From assembly GCF_007595705.1 (NCBI RefSeq), contig NZ_NISY01000004.1, forward strand, positions 186,001-250,000: a stretch of DNA of 64,000 nucleotides, given 5' to 3'. The stretch is from Streptomyces sp. SAJ15 (GTDB lineage Bacteria > Actinomycetota > Actinomycetes > Streptomycetales > Streptomycetaceae). A program made the translations under genes and the position numbers. The notes under the pieces were generated by a model that was not told the DNA's origin, did no database searches, and saw only the letters and a program-made list of their open reading frames with translations. Below, one piece after another: positions 1 to 13,000 of the stretch (positions are counted from its first letter, which is position 1; each line of letters begins with the position of its first letter).

Positions 1-3000
1 GCACGTGGACGAGCCCACCCCGCACGTCGACTGGACGGCGGGCGACATCGCCCTGCTGACCGAGTCGGTGGAGTGGCCGGAGACCGGACGTCCGCGCCGC
101 GCGGGCATCTCCTCCTTCGGCTTCAGCGGCACCAACGCCCACGCCATCGTGGAGCAGGCGCCGGCCGAGGAGCAGCCGGAGCGGACCGCTCCGGCGCGCG
201 GCGAGACCCCGGCCGTGCTGCCGGTGGTCCTCTCCGCCCGCACCGGCGAGGGCCTGCGCGCCCAGGCCGAGCGACTGCGCGCGCACCTGACCGAGGAGCC
301 GGACACCGCACTGGTGGACCTCGGCTACACCCTGACCACGCACCGCGCCCTCTTCGAGGAGCGGGCCACGCTCCTCGCCGGGGACCGGGACGCCCTCACG
401 GCGGGCCTGGCGGCCCTGGCCGGCGGCCAGTCCGCGCCGGGTCTGGTGACGGGCTCCGCGGACGGCGGCAAGACGGCGTTCCTGTTCACCGGCCAGGGCA
501 GCCAGCGGCTGGGAATGGGCCGTGAGCTCTACGCGGCCTACCCGGCGTTCGCGGAGGCGTTCGACGCGGTCTGCGACGAGCTGGACCGGCACCTGGAACA
601 GCCCCTCAAGACCGTGGTGTTCGGCGCCGACGCCGAGCTGTTGGACCAGACCGGCTACACCCAGCCCGCGCTGTTCGCGGTCGAGGTGGCGCTGTTCCGT
701 CTGGTCGAGGCGTGGGGTGTGAAGGCCGACTTCCTCTCCGGTCACTCGATCGGCGAGCTGGCCGCCGCGCATGTCTCCGGTGTGCTGTCGCTGGAGGACG
801 CCTGCACCCTGGTGGCCGCTCGTGGTCGGCTGATGCAGGAACTGCCCGCCGGCGGCGCGATGATCGCGGTGCAGGCGTCGGAGGACGAGGTCCTTCCGCT
901 GCTCACCGACGGTGTCAGCATCGCGGCCCTCAACGGCCCGCGGTCCGTGGTGATCGCGGGCGACGAGGACGCGGCTGTCACGATCGCCGGGACCTTCGAG
1001 CAGCAGGGTCGTAAGACCAAGCGGCTCACCGTCTCGCACGCCTTCCACTCGCCCCGTATGGACGCGATGCTGGAGGACTTCCGCGCGGAGACCCTCTCCT
1101 ATGAGGCTCCGCGTATCCCGATCGTCTCGGGTCTGACCGGCGCCCTGGTCTCCGTCGAGGAGATCACCACCGCCGACTTCTGGGTCCGCCACGTCCGCGA
1201 GGCGGTGCGCTTCCTGGACGCCGTGCGCGGCCTGGAGGCGCAGAGCGTCACCACCTTCGTCGAGTTGGGCCCCGACGGCGTGCTCACCGCCATGGCGCAG
1301 GAGTGTGCCCAGGGCGAGGACGTCGCCTTCGCCTCGGCGCTGCGCAAGGGCCGCGACGAGGCGGAGACGCTGCTCGGCGCGCTGGCGCGGGCGCACGTCC
1401 GCGGCGCGAAGGTCGACTGGGCGGCGTACTACGCGGGCACCGGCGCCTCTCGGGTCGAGCTGCCGACCTACGCCTTCCAGCGGGAGCGCTACTGGCCGAA
1501 GGTCTCGGCGCTGTACCTCGGCGACGTCGCCGCGGTGGGTCTCGGCCAGGCCGGGCACCCGCTGCTCGGGGCGAGCGCCGAACTGCCGGGCGCCGACGGG
1601 ATGCTGTTCACCAGCCGCCTGGCGCTGTCGACGCACCCCTGGCTGGCGGACCACACCATCATGGACACGGTCCTGCTGCCGGGCACCGCGTTCGTCGAGC
1701 TGGCGATCCGTGCCGGCGACCAGGTCGGCTGCGAGCACCTCGAAGAGCTGACGCTGGAGGCGCCGTTGGTCCTGCCCGAGCAGGGCGGCGTCCAGCTGCG
1801 GCTGTGGGTCGGCGCGGCCGATGAGTCGGGCCGCCGCCCGCTGGCCTTCCACTCCCGGCTGGAGAACCTCCCGGCCGAGGAGGCGTGGACCCGGCACGCC
1901 AGCGGTGTGCTCGCGGCCGCCGCGGACCGCGCGGAGCCGGCGTTCGAGCTGAGCGCCTGGCCGCCGGCCGGCGCGGCCGAGATCGAGGTCGGGGACCGCT
2001 ACGCGCACCTGCGGGACGTCGGCTTCGCCTACGGCCCCGCCTTCCAGGGCCTGCGCAGGGCCTGGCGGCGCGACGGCGAGATCTTCGCCGAGGTGCTGGT
2101 GCCGGAGGACGCCCAGGCGGCGGACTTCGGGCTGCACCCGGCGCTGCTGGACTCGGCGCTGCACGCGCTGGGCCTCGGCGGCCTGGGCGGCACCGAGACC
2201 CAGGGCCGACTGCCGTTCGCCTGGGCCGGGGTGTCGCTGCTCGCCAGCGGCGCCTCCAGCCTGCGCGTCCGGATGGCCGCCACCGGCGGCGACGGCGTGC
2301 TGCTGGAGATCGCGGACGCGACCGGCGCGCCGGTCGCCGCGGTCGACTCGCTCGCGCTGCGCCCGGTCACGGCCGAGCAGCTGCGCAGCGCCCGCACGAC
2401 CTACCACGAGTCCCTCTTCCACCTGGAGTGGGTCGAGCCGGCGGCCGTGGCCGCCGCGGCCGCCGCGGACCGCTGGGCGGTCCTCGGCTCGGCCGCCCTC
2501 GTCGGCGCGGACGTCCCGGCGTACACCGCGTACGCGGACCTCGTCGCGGCGATCGACGCGGGCGCCCCGGCGCCGGAGTTCGTCCTCGTCTCGCCGTCCG
2601 CCGACGCGACCGGTGTGGACGCGGCAGCCGCCGCCCACCGGGCCGGCGCCGAGGCGCTCGCCCTGGTGCGGGCGTGGCTGGCCGAGGAGCGCTTCGCCGA
2701 CTCCCGCCTCGTCGTGCTGACCTCGGGGGCCGTGGCCACCGAGGCCGGCGCGCCGGTGACCGACCTGGCGGGCGCGACCGTACGGGGCCTGCTGCGCTCG
2801 GCGCAGTCGGAGAACCCGGACCGCGTCCTCCTGGTCGACCTCGACGGGCACGCCGACTCGCTCGCCGCGCTGCCCGCCGCGCTGACCGCCGGTGAGCCGG
2901 AGCTCGCCATCCGGGAAGGCGCCCTCAAGGCGCCGCGACTGGCCCGCGCGGCCTCGGCGGACGACGCCGACGCCACCGTCTGGAACCCGGACGGCACGGT

Positions 3001-4075
3001 GCTGGTGACGGGCGCCAGCGGCTCGCTGGGCGGCCTCTTCGCCCGGCATCTCGTCGCCGAGCACGGGGTGCGGAGTCTGCTGCTGGTCAGCCGGCGGGGC
3101 GCCGAGGCGCCCGGCGCGGCCGAACTCGCCGCCGATCTGGCCGAGTCCGGTGCGTCCGTCACCTGGGCGGCCTGCGACGTGGCCGACCGTGAGGCGCTGG
3201 CCGCCGTGATCTCCGCGATCCCGGCGGACCGTCCGCTGACCGGTGTGGTGCACACGGCCGGTGTGTTGGACGACGGCACGATCGGTTCGCTGACACCGGA
3301 GCGGCTCGCGGGTGTCTTCCGTCCGAAGGTGGACGCGGCCTGGAACCTGCATGAGCTGACGCGGGATCTGGACCTGTCGGCCTTCGTGGTGTTCTCCTCG
3401 GCCGCCGGTGTGTTCGGTGGCGCGGGTCAGGGCAACTACGCGGCGGCCAACGCCTTCCTGGACGCCCTCGCCCAGCACCGCCGGGCGGACGGCCTGGCCG
3501 CCACCGCCCTCGCCTGGGGCCTGTGGGCCGGCGGCGGCATGGGCGACACCCTGGACGAGGCCGACATCACCCGGATGCGGCGCGCCGGAGTGCCCCCGCT
3601 GTCCGTCGCGGACGGGCTGCGGCTCTTCGACGCCGCCCTCACCACGGGTGAGGCGACGCTGGTCCCGATGCGGCTGGACCTCGCGGCACTGCGCACGCAG
3701 GCCGCGAACGGCCCGGTCTCCGCGCTGCTGCGCGGCCTGGTCCGCGTCCCGGCGCGCCGCGCGGTGGACGCCGTCGCGGCCGGCGCGGGCGAGTCCGGCC
3801 TCGTCCAGCGGCTCACCGGGCTGAGCCCGGCCGAGCAGGAGCGGACGCTCCTGGACCTGGTTCGTACGCAGGTGGCGACCGTGCTCGGCTATGCCGGGGC
3901 GGAGACCATCGGTTCGGGTCGGGCGTTCAAGGAGCTGGGCTTCGACTCGCTGACCGCGGTCGAGCTGCGCAACCAGCTGAACGCGGTGACGGGGCTGCGG
4001 CTCCCGGCGACGTTGATCTTCGACTACCCGGACCCGACCGTCCTCGCCCGCCATCTGCGGACCGAGCTCGTCGGC
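1..4075 (+). other. Gene 1 module 1 (5'-cut): KS end-AT(malonyl)-DH-KR-ACP
   Basis: Only the last residues of the KS are present (SGTNAH near base 125). AT about 470-1300, active Ser codon 746-748, HAFH near 1037-1048. DH about 1546-2390: His codon 1652-1654 followed by Asp at +4 where Gly is usual, catalytic Asp codon 2150-2152. KR about 2992-3560 with LDD, SSAAG and NYAAAN, all intact. ACP about 3830-4070, Ser codon 3947-3949. Predicted to add a malonyl unit and make a trans double bond. The AT lacks two residues in the helix after HAFH (near 1087) that the other malonyl ATs have. Confidence 0.92.
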
Positions 4076-7000
4076 GACGAGGTCGTGACCGCGGCCCCGG
4101 AGACCACCGTCATGGTGGCCGACGACGAGCCGATCGCCATCGTCGGCATGAGCTGCCGCTTCCCGGGCGGCATCACCAGCCCCGAGGAGCTGTGGCAGCT
4201 CGTCCTGGGCTCGGTGGACGCGATCTCCGGCTTCCCGGCCGACCGCGGCTGGGACCTGGACGGGCTGCACGGCGACACCCCCGGGGCGTCCGGCACCAGC
4301 TCCACCATCGAGGGCGGTTTCCTGCACGAGGCCGCCGAGTTCGACCCGGCGTTCTTCGGGATCAACCCGCGTGAGGCGCTGGCGATGGACCCGCAGCAGC
4401 GGCTGCTGCTGGAGACCTCGTGGGAGGCGTTCGAGCGGGCCGGCATCGACCCGACCTCGGTGCGCGGCAGCAGGACCGGCGTCTTCGCCGGCGTGATGTA
4501 CCACGACTACCTGACGCGGCTCACGGCCGTCCCGGAGGACCTGGAGGGCTACCTCGGCACCGGCGCCGCGGGCAGCGTCGCCTCCGGCCGGGTGTCGTAC
4601 ACCTTCGGCCTGGAGGGCCCGGCGGTCACCATCGACACGGCGTGCTCGTCGTCGCTGGTGGCGCTGCACCTGGCGGCGCAGGCGCTGCGCAACGGCGAGT
4701 GCTCGATGGCGCTGGCCGGCGGTGTGACCGTGATGGCCACCCCGGACACGTTCATCGACTTCAGCCGTCAGCAGGGCCTGTCGACCGACGGCCGCTGCAA
4801 GTCCTTCGCCGCGGCGGCGGACGGCACCGGCTGGTCCGAGGGCGCGGGCATGCTGCTCGTGGAGCGGCTGTCGGACGCGCGGAAGAACGGCCACCCGGTC
4901 CTCGCCGTGGTGCGCGGCTCGGCCGTCAACCAGGACGGCGCGAGCAACGGTCTGACGGCGCCGAACGGCCCGTCGCAGCAGCGCGTCATCCGTGCGGCGC
5001 TCGTCAACGCGGGCGTCTCCGCCGCCGAGGTCGACGCCGTCGAGGCGCACGGCACCGGCACCACGCTGGGTGACCCGATCGAGGCGCAGGCGCTGCTGGC
5101 CACCTACGGTCAGGAGCGGCCGGAGGGGCAGCCGCTGTGGCTGGGCTCGTTCAAGTCGAACGTGGGCCACACCCAGGCCGCGGCCGGCGTCGGCGGCATC
5201 ATCAAGATGGTCATGGCGATGCGCCACGGCGTGCTGCCCAGGACCCTGCACATCGACGAGCCCACCCCGCACGTGGACTGGGCGGCCGGCGACATCGAGC
5301 TGCTGACCGAGGCCCGGGAGTGGCCGGAGACCGGCCGTCCGCGCCGCGCGGGCGTCTCCTCCTTCGGCGTGAGCGGCACCAACGCCCACACCATCCTCGA
5401 GCAGGCGCCCGAGGAGACCCCCGCCCGGCCCGCCGCCCCGGCGGCGGAGCTCCCGGCGGTGCCGTGGGTGCTGTCGGGCAGGTCCGAGGCCGCGCTGCGC
5501 GGCCAGGCCGAGCGGCTCCTCGCCCACCTGGACGCGCACACCGAGCTCGACGCCACCGACGTGGCCCACTCGCTGGCGACCGGCCGGGCGGCGCTGGAGC
5601 GGCGCGCGGTCGTCGTCGCCGACGACCACGCCGGCCTCCGCGCCGGCCTGGACGCCCTGGCGCGCGGCACCACCGCGGCGGGCCTGACCACGGGCACCGC
5701 CGCCGAGGGCAAGACGGCGTTCCTGTTCACCGGTCAGGGCAGCCAGCGACTGGACATGGGCCGTGAGCTCTACGACGCCTACCCGGTCTTCGCGGAGGCG
5801 TTCGACGCGGTCTGCGACGAGCTGGACGGGCACCTGGAGCGTCCGCTGAAGGACGTGGTGTTCGGCGCCGACGCCGAGCTGCTGGACCAGACCGGCTTCA
5901 CCCAGCCCGCGCTGTTCGCGGTCGAGGTGGCGCTGTTCCGTCTGGTCGAGGCGTGGGGTGTGAAGGCCGACTTCCTGTCGGGTCACTCGATCGGCGAGCT
6001 GGCCGCCGCGCATGTGGCGGGTGTGCTCTCGCTGGTGGACGCGGCGAAGCTGGTGGCCGCGCGTGGTCGTCTGATGCAGGCGCTGCCGACGGGTGGCGCG
6101 ATGATCGCGGTGCAGGCGTCGGAGGACGAGGTCCTTCCGCTGCTGACCGAGGGTGTCAGCATCGCGGCCCTCAACGGCCCCATGTCCGTGGTGATCGCGG
6201 GTGACGAGGACGCGGCGCTCGCCATCGCCGCGAGCTTCGAGCAGCAGGGTCGTAAGACCAAGCGGCTCACCGTCTCGCACGCCTTCCACTCGCCCCGCAT
6301 GGACGCGATGTTGGCGGACTTCCGCGCGGTGGCGGAGACGCTGACGTACGAGAGCCCGCGGATCGCGATCGTCTCGGGTCTGACCGGCGCGCTGGTCTCC
6401 ACCGAGGAGATCACCAGCCCGGACTTCTGGGTGCGTCACGTCCGCGAGGCCGTGCGCTTCCTCGACGGTGTCCGCGCCCTGGGGGCCCAGGGCGTGACCA
6501 CCTTCGTGGAGCTCGGCCCCGACGGCGTGCTCACCGCCATGGCGCAGGAGTGCGTCACCGGCGAGGGCGCGGCGTTCGTGTCCGCGCTGCGCAAGGGCCG
6601 TGGTGAGGCCGAGTCGCTGACCGGTGCGCTGGCCGCGCTCCACGTCCGGGGCGTCGCCCTGGACTGGGCCGCGTTCTTCGCCGGCACCGGCGCCGCGCGG
6701 GTCGACCTGCCGACGTACGCCTTCCAGCGGCAGCGCTACTGGGTCGAGTCCCCCGAGGGGCCGGCCCAGGGCGGCGCGCTGACCGCGGACGCGGTGGACG
6801 CGCGGTTCTGGGAGGCCGTGGAGCGCGAGGACCTGGAGGCCCTCGCCGGCACGCTGCGCTCCGAGAGCGCCGACGAGCTGTCCTCGCTCGGCGCCGTCCT
6901 GCCGATGCTGTCCTCGTGGCGGCGTCAGCAGACCGAGCTGTCGACCGTCGACGCCTGGCGCTACCAGGCGACGTGGAAGCCGGTGACCCTCCGCGCCGAG

Positions 7001-10000
7001 GGCGCGCCGGGCGGCCGCTGGCTGGTCGTCACCGCCGCGGAGCAGGCCGACGCGGCCTGGACCGAGGGCGTCGTACGGATGCTGGCGGCGCGCGGCGCCG
7101 AGGCTCGGGTGATCGAGCTGGGTGCCGAGGGCGACCGCGGGTCGGTGGCCGAGCGGCTGCGCGCGGAGGCCGGCGACGGCGCGGTGGCGGGCGTGTTCTC
7201 GCTGCTCGCCGTCGCGGGTGAGACCGGGCTGCTCCGTACGCTCGCGCTGACCCAGGCGCTGGGTGACGCGGGCGTGGACGCCCCGCTGTGGGTGGCCACC
7301 CGCGGTGCGGTGTCGGTGGGCCGGTCCGACGCGCCGGTGGACCCGGTGCAGGCGCGGGTCTGGGGCCTTGGCCGGGTGGCGGCGCTGGAGCTGCCGGAGC
7401 GCTGGGGCGGACTCATCGACCTCCCCGCCCTGCCGGAGACGCCGGACGAGCGGGCGCTCTCCCGGCTCGCCGGGGTGCTCTCCGGCCGTGGCGGCGAGGA
7501 CCAGGTGGCGGTCCGCTCCTCCGGTGTCTTCGGGCGCCGGCTGACCCGGGGCGCGGCCCCGGCGAAGACCGGGCGCGCCTGGCGGCCGGGGACCGGCACG
7601 GTGCTGGTCACCGGCGGCACCGGTGCGCTGGGCGGCCATGTGGCGCGCTGGCTGGTGGGCCAGGGCGCCGAACACCTGGTGCTGACCAGCCGTCGGGGCC
7701 TGGAGGCCCCGGGCGCGTCCGAGCTCCGCGACGAGCTCACCGCGCTGGGCGCCCGGGTCACCGTCGCCGCGTGCGACGTGGCCGACCGGGAGGCGCTCGC
7801 CGCGCTGATCGACTCGCTCCCCGAGGAACTCCCGCTCACCGCCGTGGTGCACGCCGCCGGTGTGCTGGACGACGGTGTGCTGGACGCGCTCACTCCGGAG
7901 CGGTTCGCGGGTGTTCTGCGGGCCAAGGCGGAGGCTGCGGCCAACCTGGACGAGCTGACGCGTGAGCTGGAGCTGTCCGCTTTCGTGCTCTTCTCCTCGA
8001 TCGCCGGATCCATGGGCGCCGCGGGCCAGGGCAACTACGCCGCCGCGAACGCCTTCCTGGACGCGCTGGCCGAGCGTCGGCGTGCCGAGGGACTGCCGGC
8101 GACATCGGTGGCCTGGGGCCCGTGGGCCGAGGGCGGCATGGCCGCCGACGAGGCCCTGGAGCAGCGCATGCGCCGCGCCGGCGTCCCGCCGATGGCGGCG
8201 GACCTGGCGATCGCCGCGCTCCAGCGGGCGCTGGACCTGGACGAGACCGCGGTGACCATCGCGGACGTCGACTGGGCACGGCTCGCGCCGGGCTTCACCG
8301 CCGTACGGCCCAGCGCCCTGCTGCGGGAGCTGCCCGAGGCGCGCGCCGCGCTGGAGGCCGAGGCGGCCCAGGCGTCCGGCGCGGGCGCGGCCGTCGAGGA
8401 CGAGTCCTCGCTGGCCCAGCGGCTGGCCGGGCTGTCCGCGGCCGAGGCCGAGCGGGCGCTGCTGGACCTGGTGCGCTCCGCGGTGGCGGACGTGCTGGGC
8501 CACGCCGACGCCGAGGCGATCGAGGCCGGCCGGGCCTTCCGGGAACTGGGCTTCGACTCGCTGACCGCGGTCGAGCTGCGCAACCGGCTCAACTCGGTGA
8601 CCGGGCTGCGGCTGCCGCCCACCCTGGTCTACGACTACCCGTCGTCGGCGGCGCTCGCCGACCACCTCAGGACCGAGGTCCTGGGCGAGGAGAGCGCGGC
8701 CGTCGCCGACCCCGCCGCCCCCGTGGCGGCCGTGGCCGACGACCCGATCGCGATCGTCGGCATGAGCTGCCGCTTCCCCGGTGGTGTGCGCACCCCCGAG
8801 GAGCTGTGGCGGCTGCTGGCCTCCGGCCGGGACGCCGTCACCGGCTTCCCCGCCGACCGCGGCTGGGACCTCGACGGGCTGTACGACCCGGAGTCCGACG
8901 GCGAGAACACCAGCTACGTCCGTGAGGGCGGCTTCCTGGCGGACGCCGGCGCCTTCGACGCGGCGTTCTTCGGGATCTCGCCGCGCGAGGCCGTCGCGAT
9001 GGACCCGCAGCAGCGGCTGCTGCTGGAGACCTCGTGGGAGGCGTTCGAGCGGGCGGGCATCGACCCGGCGACCCTGCGCGGCCAGCAGGTCGGCGTCTTC
9101 GCCGGCACCAACGGCCAGGACTACATGTCGCTGGTGCTCAACTCGTCCGACGGCGGCGACGGCTTCATGGGCACGGGCAACGCGGCCAGCGTGATGTCCG
9201 GCCGGGTCTCGTACGCCCTGGGCCTGGAGGGCCCGGCGGTCACCGTCGACACGGCCTGCTCCTCCTCGCTGGTGGCGCTGCACTGGGCGATCCAGGCGCT
9301 GCGCAACGGCGAGTGCTCGCTGGCGCTGGCGGGCGGTGTGACCGTGATGTCCACGCCGGGCTCGTTCGTCGAGTTCAGCAAGCAGCGCGGGCTCGCCATG
9401 GACGGCCGGATCAAGGCGTTCGCGGCCGGCGCCGACGGCACCGGCTGGGGCGAGGGCGTGGGCATGCTGCTCGTGGAGCGGCTCTCCGACGCCCGGCGCA
9501 ACGGTCACCCGGTCCTGGCGATCGTGCGCGGCTCCGCCGTCAACCAGGACGGCGCCAGCAACGGTCTGACGGCGCCGAACGGCCCGTCGCAGCAGCGGGT
9601 GATCCGCCAGGCGCTCGCCAGCGCCGGGCTGTCGACCGCCGAGGTCGACGCGGTCGAGGCGCACGGCACCGGCACCACGCTGGGCGACCCGATCGAGGCG
9701 CAGGCCCTGCTGGCCACCTACGGCCGGGACAGGTCCGCGGACCGGCCGCTGTACCTGGGCTCCATCAAGTCCAACATCGGTCACACGCAGGCCGCGGCGG
9801 GCGTCGCGGGTGTGATGAAGATGGTGCTGGCGCTTCAGCACGGCGTGCTGCCGCAGACGCTGCACGTGGACGAGCCGACCCCGCACGTCGACTGGTCGGC
9901 GGGCGAGGTCGCGCTGCTGACGGAGTCGGTGGAGTGGCCGGAGACCGGCCGCCCGCGCCGGGCCGCCGTCTCCGCGTTCGGCATCAGCGGCACCAACGCG

Positions 10001-13000
10001 CACACCGTCCTGGAGCAGGCGCCGGAGGAGGTGCCGGCGGAGACCGCCGCCACCGCTCCGGTGGCGGAGCTCCCGGTGCTGCCGTGGGTGCTGTCCGGCA
10101 AGTCCGAGGCCGCGCTGCGCGGCCAGGCCGAGCGGCTGCGGGCGCACCTCGCCGAGCGGCCCGAGGCGGACGCGGTGGACGTGGCGTACTCGCTGGCCAC
10201 CACCCGCGGCGCCCTGGACCACCGGGCCGTACTGGCCGCCGAGGACCGGGACGGGCTGCTGCGCGGCCTGACCGCCCTCGCCCGCGGCGAGGCGGCCGAG
10301 GCGACGGTGCCCGGCCTGACCCGGGGTTCGGCCACGACCGGCAAGACGGCGTTCCTGTTCACCGGTCAGGGCAGCCAGCGGCTGGGCATGGGCCGTGAGC
10401 TGTACGCGGCGTACCCGGTGTTCGCGGACGCGCTGGACGCGGTCTGCGCGCGTCTGGACGGGCACCTGGAGCGGCCGCTGAAGACTGTGGTGTTCGGCGA
10501 TGACGCCGAGCTGCTGCACCAGACCGGCTACACCCAGCCCGCGCTCTTCGCGATCGAGGTGGCGCTCTTCCGCCTCGTCGAAGCCTGGGGTGTGAAGGCG
10601 GACTTCCTCTCCGGTCACTCGATCGGCGAGCTGGCCGCCGCCCATGTCGCGGGTGTGCTGTCCCTGGAGGACGCCTGCACCCTGGTGGCCGCTCGCGGTC
10701 GCCTGATGCAGGAACTCCCGGCGGGCGGCGCGATGATCGCCGTCCAGGCGTCCGAGGAGGAGGTGCTGCCGCTGCTGACCGAGGGCGTCAGCGTCGCCGC
10801 CCTCAACGGCCCCACCTCCGTGGTGATCGCGGGTGACGAGGACGCGGCTCTGCGGATCGCCGCGAGCTTCGAGCAGCGGGGTCGTAAGACCAAGCGGCTC
10901 ACCGTCTCGCACGCCTTCCACTCGCCGCGGATGGACGCGATGTTGGCGGACTTCCGCGCGGTGGCCGAGGGGCTGACGTACGAGGCCCCGCGCATCCCGA
11001 TCGTGTCGAACCTGACCGGTGCCCTGGCCTCCGCCGAGGAGATCACCAGTCCGGACTTCTGGGTCCGGCACGTCCGGGAGGCGGTCCGCTTCCTCGACGG
11101 CGTCCGCGCCCTGGAGGAGCACGGCGTCACTACCTTCGTGGAGCTGGGCCCGGACGGGGTGCTCACCGCCATGGCGCAGGACTGCCTGGCGGAGCCCGAC
11201 CGTGCCGAGCTCGTGCCGGCGCTGCGCAAGGGCCGACCGGAGGCGCAGGCGGCGACCGACGCGCTGGCGCGGCTGTTCGTCCGGGGGACGGCCCCGGACT
11301 GGGAGGCGTTCTTCGCCGGCACGGGCGCGCGCCGCGTGACCCTGCCGACCTACGCCTTCCAGCGGCACCACTACTGGGCCGACGCCCTGCTCAGCCTCGA
11401 CGAGTACGCCTCGATGGGGCTCGGCGCCGCCGGTCACCCGCTGCTGGGTGCCGCGGTGGAGCTGCCCGACTCGGACGCGTTCCTCTTCTCCGGCCGGCTG
11501 TCGCTGCGCTCGCACGGCTGGCTGGCGGACCACACGGTCGGGGACGTGGCGCTGGTGCCGGGCTCGGCCTTCGTGGAGCTGGCGATCCGCGCCGGCGACC
11601 AGGCCGGCTGTGAGCTGCTGGAGGAGCTGGAGCTGGAGGCGCCGCTGGTGCTGCCGGCCCACGGCGGGGTGCAGCTGCGGGTGTCGGTCGGCGAGCCCGA
11701 CGACGCCGGCCGCCGCACGCTGACCGTCCACTCCCGCCCGGAGCGCGGCGACCAGCCGTGGACCCGGCACGCCAGCGGCCTGCTGGCCGCCGGCGGGCCC
11801 GCGGCGGACCCGGCGGCCGCGGCCGAGACGGCCGTCTGGCCGCCGGCCGAGGCGCAGCCGGTGTCGGCCGACGAGGTCTACGCCCGGCTGGCCCGGACCG
11901 GTCTGCTGCACGGCCCGGCCTTCCAGGGCCTGGAGCGCGTGTGGCGGCGCGGTGCGGAGCTCTTCGCCGAGGTCCGCGTCGCGGAGGACCGGCAGTCGGA
12001 GGCCGCGCGCTTCGCGCTGCACCCGACGCTGCTGGACGCCGCGCTCCAGCCACTGGCGCTGCTGGCGGCGGACACCGAGGGTGCCGCGCTGGCGGGTTCG
12101 TGGCGTGGGGTGAGCGTGCGCGCGGTCGGCGCGGACGCGCTGCGGGTGCGGCTGGCCCCGGCCGCCGACCCGGCCCAGGACGGGGCGGTCTCGGTGGTCG
12201 TGGCCGACGCGGCGGGCTCGCTCGTCGCGACCGTCGACGCGCTGGCCACCCGTCCGCTGGACGTGGACCGGATCGCCGGCGCGGCCACGGCCACGGCCGG
12301 CCGCCACGAGTCGCTGTTCCGCGTCGACTGGAGCACGGTGACCACGGTGCCGGCGCTGCCGGCCTCCCCGGCGGCCCCCGCCGAGCGGTTCGCCGTCGTG
12401 GGTGGCGGCGACGAGTTCAAGCTGGGTGTCGCGCTGGAGTCGGCCGGGGTGCGCGCCGAGGCGTACGACGACCTCGCCGCGCTGAACGCGGCCGTCGCGG
12501 CGGGCGGCGCCGCCCCGGAGACGGTGCTGCTGCCGCTGCTGCCCGAGCCGGGCGACCCGTCCGGCGAGGACCTCGCCGGGGCCGTCCACGCCGCCTCCCA
12601 CCGGGCCCTGAGCCTGATTCAGGAGTGGCTGAACGGCGGCCGGCCGGGCACCGCGCGGCTGGTGGTCGTCACCCGCGGCGCGGTCGCCGCGGCCGGCGAC
12701 ACCGAGGTCGCGGACCTGGTGAACGCGCCGGTCTGGGGCCTGCTGCGGGCCGCGCAGGCGGAGAACCCCGAGCAGTTCCTGCTGCTGGACGTCGACGGCG
12801 ACGCCTCGTTCGCGGCCATCCCGGGCGCGCTCGCCTCGGGCGAGCCGGAGCTGGCGCTCCGCGCGGGCACGGCGTACGCGCCGCGCCTGGCCCGGGTCGA
12901 GACCGCGGCCGGCGTCCCGGCCGCCCTCGACCCCGAGGGCACCGTCCTGATCACCGGGGCCACCGGTGGTCTGGGCCGGCTGCTGGCCCGACACCTGGTC

